NCBI GenBank assembly: GCA_038147195.1
Contig: JAYQTB010000004.1
Coordinates: forward strand, 930,001 to 994,000
Length of the DNA stretch: 64,000 nt
Direction of reading: 5' to 3'
From: Eutrophocola salsuginis
GTDB lineage: Bacteria; Pseudomonadota; Gammaproteobacteria; Pseudomonadales; Pseudohongiellaceae
Position numbers and translations under genes: made by a program. Below the pieces are notes generated by a model, which did no database searches, was not told the origin of the DNA, and worked only from the letters and a program-made list of their open reading frames with translations. Shown piece after piece: positions 61,316-64,000 of the stretch (its first letter is position 1; every line of letters begins with the position of its first letter).

Positions 61316-61732
61316 TCACAGATAGCGAACGGGCTTGCGCAACTGTTTTACCTGTCCACGCTGGGTCTTGCTGTCCAGGCGTTTCTTCACGGCCGACTTT
61401 TTCGGCCTGGTCGCGACACGCTTCTTCGGCACCTTCAGGGCCGCCTGGATGATTTGTTTAAGGCGCAGAAGAGCGTGTTCACGGTTACGGATCTGGCTGC
61501 GCTCTTCCTTAGCCTTGATGATGATAACGCCCTGCTTACTAATGCGGTTATCGTGAGTGGCCAGGAGGCGTTGCTTTACACTCCAGGGCAACGAGGAAGC
61601 CTGGACATCGAAGCGCAGGTGGATGGCTGTGCTGGTCTTGTTGATGTTCTGCCCGCCGGGTCCGGAAGATCGAATGGCCTCGAACTCGATTTCGTCATCT
61701 GCGAGATGAATATGTGGAGAAATCGGGATCAT
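61316..61732 (-). CDS. arfB: Alternative ribosome-rescue factor ArfB
   Basis: A 138-residue peptidyl-tRNA hydrolase that frees ribosomes stalled on mRNAs without a stop codon. The catalytic GGQ is at residues 26-28 (SSGPGGQNINKTSTAIHLRF), and the basic C-terminal tail (PKKRVATRPKKSAVKKRLDSK) inserts into the empty mRNA channel. Length and both features fit ArfB/YaeJ rather than a release factor. Confidence 0.93.
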   Translation of the reverse strand: MIPISPHIHLADDEIEFEAIRSSGPGGQNINKTSTAIHLRFDVQASSLPWSVKQRLLATHDNRISKQGVIIIKAKEERSQIRNREHALLRLKQIIQAALKVPKKRVATRPKKSAVKKRLDSKTQRGQVKQLRKPVRYL

Positions 61733-61754
61733 CGCTTATAGAACGTGCACAGCC

Positions 61755-62633
61755 TCAGCTATACGCATCAATAAAACGTTTCAGCACAGGCGCCAGTTGG
61801 TCCCCTTCCAGCCCAAGGAACAATGCCGGAGACAGGTGGTTATGGCCTAGCATGGTCACCTCCCATGGTAGTTCCCCATGCTTGCCCAGCCAGGCATTGA
61901 GAAACTGCAAGGTCTGCGCCTGGAACTTGGCAGGGTCAAACTCAGCCACGCTGACCAACAGCGGGATATTCGTTTCCAGCAAACCGTCCAGCGACGATTT
62001 TTGATAATAGGTTGACTCATCAATACCCAGGTATGCCTGCTCCATGGGCGTAGTCGGCATGGAAACGAAGTCAAAGACCGCCGACAGCAGGATTATCCCT
62101 TTCAGGCCATGGGGTGCATTGCCATAGACTTCCGGATGGGCCAGATACCCGGCCGAGTGGGCACCACCGGCAGACTGCCCCATCAGGAATATCCGGGTCG
62201 CATCGAGCCCGTGATCTGCGCCACAGAAATAGATGAATTCCACGGCGCGGCGAATATCCTCTATACCCGCCGGCCAGGGGCTGGCTGGAGCCAGGCGGTA
62301 GGTCATGCAGACACCGGCGAACCCGTTTCTTGCCGCCCATGCACCGATGTTGGAATAAAAGGGACTGCCCTCGGTGTGCTTGTCGCCGGCGATGAAGCCC
62401 CCGCCATGCACGAACAAAAGCACAGGTTTGAGTTCCACGGTGCCCTCCGCCTGGAATATGTCGAGTCGATGGCGTTCGTCATCGCCGTAGGCAATGTCGC
62501 GCACAACAGTGATACCTTCCAGGAAATTCGCCGGCAACATCGGTGTAACAATTTCCCGTGTACCGCCCAGCAGTTGCGGGCTGAGCTCACGGCCCAGGCT
62601 TTTGATCCTTTCAGCAAATTCTGGAAATGTCAT
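61755..62633 (-). CDS. Alpha/beta hydrolase, HSL/BD-FAE-type esterase
   Basis: From MTFPEFAERIKSLGR (ATG at 62633) a 292-residue cytoplasmic esterase. The oxyanion motif HGGGF lies near residues 76-80 and the nucleophile elbow GQSAGGAHSAG near residue 154. DxA-type acid in SVAEFDPAKF and His in LGHNHLSPALF complete the triad. The HGGGF plus GxSAGG pair marks the hormone-sensitive-lipase/carboxylesterase group. Substrate unknown. Confidence 0.85.
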   Translation of the reverse strand: MTFPEFAERIKSLGRELSPQLLGGTREIVTPMLPANFLEGITVVRDIAYGDDERHRLDIFQAEGTVELKPVLLFVHGGGFIAGDKHTEGSPFYSNIGAWAARNGFAGVCMTYRLAPASPWPAGIEDIRRAVEFIYFCGADHGLDATRIFLMGQSAGGAHSAGYLAHPEVYGNAPHGLKGIILLSAVFDFVSMPTTPMEQAYLGIDESTYYQKSSLDGLLETNIPLLVSVAEFDPAKFQAQTLQFLNAWLGKHGELPWEVTMLGHNHLSPALFLGLEGDQLAPVLKRFIDAYS

Positions 62634-62657
62634 GCCTTTCTCTCCTTGAACCATTCC

Positions 62658-63140
62658 TTAACTGTCGGCCAGCTTTTTCAGGGCATCACCTGTCACACGG
62701 TAGATGCGCCACTCGCTCATCTCAATTGCGCCCAACGACTTATAAAATTCGATGCTCGGGGTGTTCCAGTCCAGTACACTCCATTCAAAACGACCACAGT
62801 CATTATCCAGCGCGATGCCTGCGATATGCACCAGCAAAGCCTTACCGCCCCCCTTGCCGCGATGCTCGGGCAACACATAGAGGTCTTCAAGATAAATCCC
62901 ATATTTGCCCAGCCACGTAGAGTAATTATAAAAGTAGATTGCGAAGCCGACTGGTTCGCCGTCGATTTCGCAAATCAGGCAATGACTTTTAGGGTTCGGC
63001 CCAAACAGCGTCTTTTCGATCATTGCCTCGTTGGTCTTCACCTGGTGGGCAAGTTTCTCGTATACCGCTAACTCAAAAATGAAATGCAGGATCAGGCCAA
63101 TATCGTCAGTCGTGGCCTCACGGATAATTGGTGCCGTCAT
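62658..63140 (-). CDS. GNAT-family N-acetyltransferase
   Basis: A 160-residue acetyltransferase with the acetyl-CoA loop LPEHRGKGGGKAL (R/Q-x-x-G-x-G/A type) and the typical start IREATTDDIGLILHF. The text YFYNYSTWLGKYGIYLEDLYV resembles diamine (spermidine/spermine) N-acetyltransferase-like proteins, so an amine substrate is possible. Its ATG overlaps the stop of the VOC gene (ATGA). Confidence 0.87.
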   Translation of the reverse strand: MTAPIIREATTDDIGLILHFIFELAVYEKLAHQVKTNEAMIEKTLFGPNPKSHCLICEIDGEPVGFAIYFYNYSTWLGKYGIYLEDLYVLPEHRGKGGGKALLVHIAGIALDNDCGRFEWSVLDWNTPSIEFYKSLGAIEMSEWRIYRVTGDALKKLADS

Positions 63141-63541
63141 GCCTGGGCTGCTTTCCGTTCAAGGGGTTTCTCTTCCATCAGGCCAACCAGGTTGCTGTCC
63201 GGGTCACGGATGAAGCCGACCCACAACTCGAGATCGGGCATCTTGGCCACCATACCCGGGGCACGTTCGATATCCACCTGCAGCGCCTTAAGCTCATCGA
63301 AGATCTGCTCGATATTGCTGACCTTATAGTAGATCACGGAAGTATGGTGATCATGCTCAGGTCCCTGTAGGGTCGTCAGCATCAGGCGCACATCGCCGCA
63401 ATCAAAGAAAGCCATGTTCGGCGGCACGTCGAAGATCTTGTTGAGTTTGAGAATCTTCTCGTAAAAGTAGACGCTCTTGTCGAGATTGGAAATAGCGATT
63501 GCGATCTGGCCAATCGCCGATATGTTCATGGAATCGGACAT
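63137..63541 (-). CDS. VOC-family (glyoxalase-fold) protein
   Basis: A 134-residue single-domain vicinal-oxygen-chelate protein: IGQIAIAISNLDKSVYFYEKIL at the start, FFDCGDVRLMLT in the middle and GFIRDPDSNLVGLMEE near the end, with candidate metal residues His/Glu partly conserved. Substrate unknown. Coupled to the GNAT gene. Confidence 0.85.
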   Translation of the reverse strand: MSDSMNISAIGQIAIAISNLDKSVYFYEKILKLNKIFDVPPNMAFFDCGDVRLMLTTLQGPEHDHHTSVIYYKVSNIEQIFDELKALQVDIERAPGMVAKMPDLELWVGFIRDPDSNLVGLMEEKPLERKAAQA

Positions 63542-63596
63542 GGATCGACCCCCACCGTGAAACGAATGTACTTCTATTATATGCAGCGCCCGGCTT

Positions 63597-64000
63597 TTAC
63601 TGCCATTTCAGCGTGTCGTGCAATTTCACGACTTCGCCAACGATGATCAGGGTCGGGGCTTTCACTTCGCTGCGCGCAATGATAGCCGGCAGAGTGACCA
63701 GGGTACCGGTATAAACTCGCTGATGAGGTGTGGTGCCCTGCTGGATGAGGGCGATGGGCATGTCATGCGACATGCCGTGGTTGATGAGTTCCTTGCAAAT
63801 GATGGGCAGGCTGATCAGGCCCATGTAAAACACCAGGGTCTGGCCGTCCTGCACTAGGTTGGGCCAGTTGAGATCGCAGGTATCGTCCTTCAGGTGAGCG
63901 GTAACAAAGCGAACCGACTGGGAGTAATCACGATGGGTCAGTGGAATACCGGCATAGCTGGCGCAACCCGAAGCCGCGGTAATGCCCGGCACCACCTGGA
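63597..64000 (-). CDS. cobA: Uroporphyrinogen-III C-methyltransferase, N-terminus beyond window
   Basis: C-terminal about 134 residues of a SAM-dependent methyltransferase that makes precorrin-2 for siroheme or cobalamin. Visible signature: VPGITAASGCASYAGIPLTHRDY and TLVFYMGLISLP, then RVYTGTLVTLPAIIARSEVKAP, TLIIVGEVVKLHDTL. The C-terminus is normal for a stand-alone CobA/SumT or for the C-terminal domain of CysG; the missing N-terminus leaves this open. Confidence 0.9.
   Translation of the reverse strand, partial: QVVPGITAASGCASYAGIPLTHRDYSQSVRFVTAHLKDDTCDLNWPNLVQDGQTLVFYMGLISLPIICKELINHGMSHDMPIALIQQGTTPHQRVYTGTLVTLPAIIARSEVKAPTLIIVGEVVKLHDTLKWQ

Noticed and set aside
62109..63071. A 320-codon plus-strand frame across the esterase and GNAT genes
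   Set aside because: It crosses two well-supported minus-strand genes and their junction, and has no protein-like features of its own.

Overview
The window reads as a chromosomal stretch of a free-living, respiring gammaproteobacterium, probably marine. Three things suggest this. The gene order leuC-leuD-asd-fimV-truA-trpF-(trpBA)-accD-folC-SPOR-cvpA-purF is the Pseudomonas-type arrangement. Isocitrate dehydrogenase is the monomeric NADP type. The six-gene TonB2/TtpC-type energy-transduction operon is typical of marine gammaproteobacteria. Genus assignment from this sequence alone would be guesswork.

Layout. 1-14664 (all minus strand): purF (cut by the window edge), cvpA, a SPOR protein, folC (broken by a one-base frameshift), accD, trpA, trpB, trpF, truA, fimV, asd, leuD, leuC, aroC. 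14759-21039: prmB, then folE (plus), an alpha/beta hydrolase, sixA, a DUF4389 membrane protein, gpsA, cysE (plus) and a second hydrolase. 21091-23400 is a small accessory patch: a frameshifted exported double-VOC protein, a secreted lectin-like protein and the remains of an MFS transporter. 23408-33109: an exported M1 aminopeptidase, argS, icd, an exported methyltransferase-fold protein and htpG behind a sigma32-like promoter. 33257-38458: the TonB2 operon (DUF3450, TtpC, ExbB, ExbD, TonB, TPR protein). 38887-51654: the whole TCA block sucD-sucC-lpd-sucB-sucA-sdhB-sdhA-sdhD-sdhC, divergent from gltA. 51714-52455: two cold-shock genes with long leaders. 52705-59083: an accessory region of exported proteins. 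59307-61732: tRNA-Glu, tRNA-Ala, gltX, arfB. 61755-64000: an esterase, a GNAT acetyltransferase, a VOC protein and the C-terminal part of a uroporphyrinogen-III methyltransferase.

The most interesting part is 54167-59083. Three exported proteins become His-His at the mature N-terminus if the signal peptide is cut at the obvious A-x-A site, and two of them carry an Asn-Pro-His further on. Three exported proteins share a second domain with the core pattern G-x-[ST]-I-G-x-W-[DE]-x-D-x-L. One gene (56347-57480) fuses both domains, while the flanking genes carry them separately. This points to a two-component exported system of unknown function, perhaps metal-binding.

Other points: two independent single-base frameshifts (folC and the VOC gene), leuB missing from its usual place, and two cold-shock promoters that each carry an inverted repeat inside a 17-base spacer.
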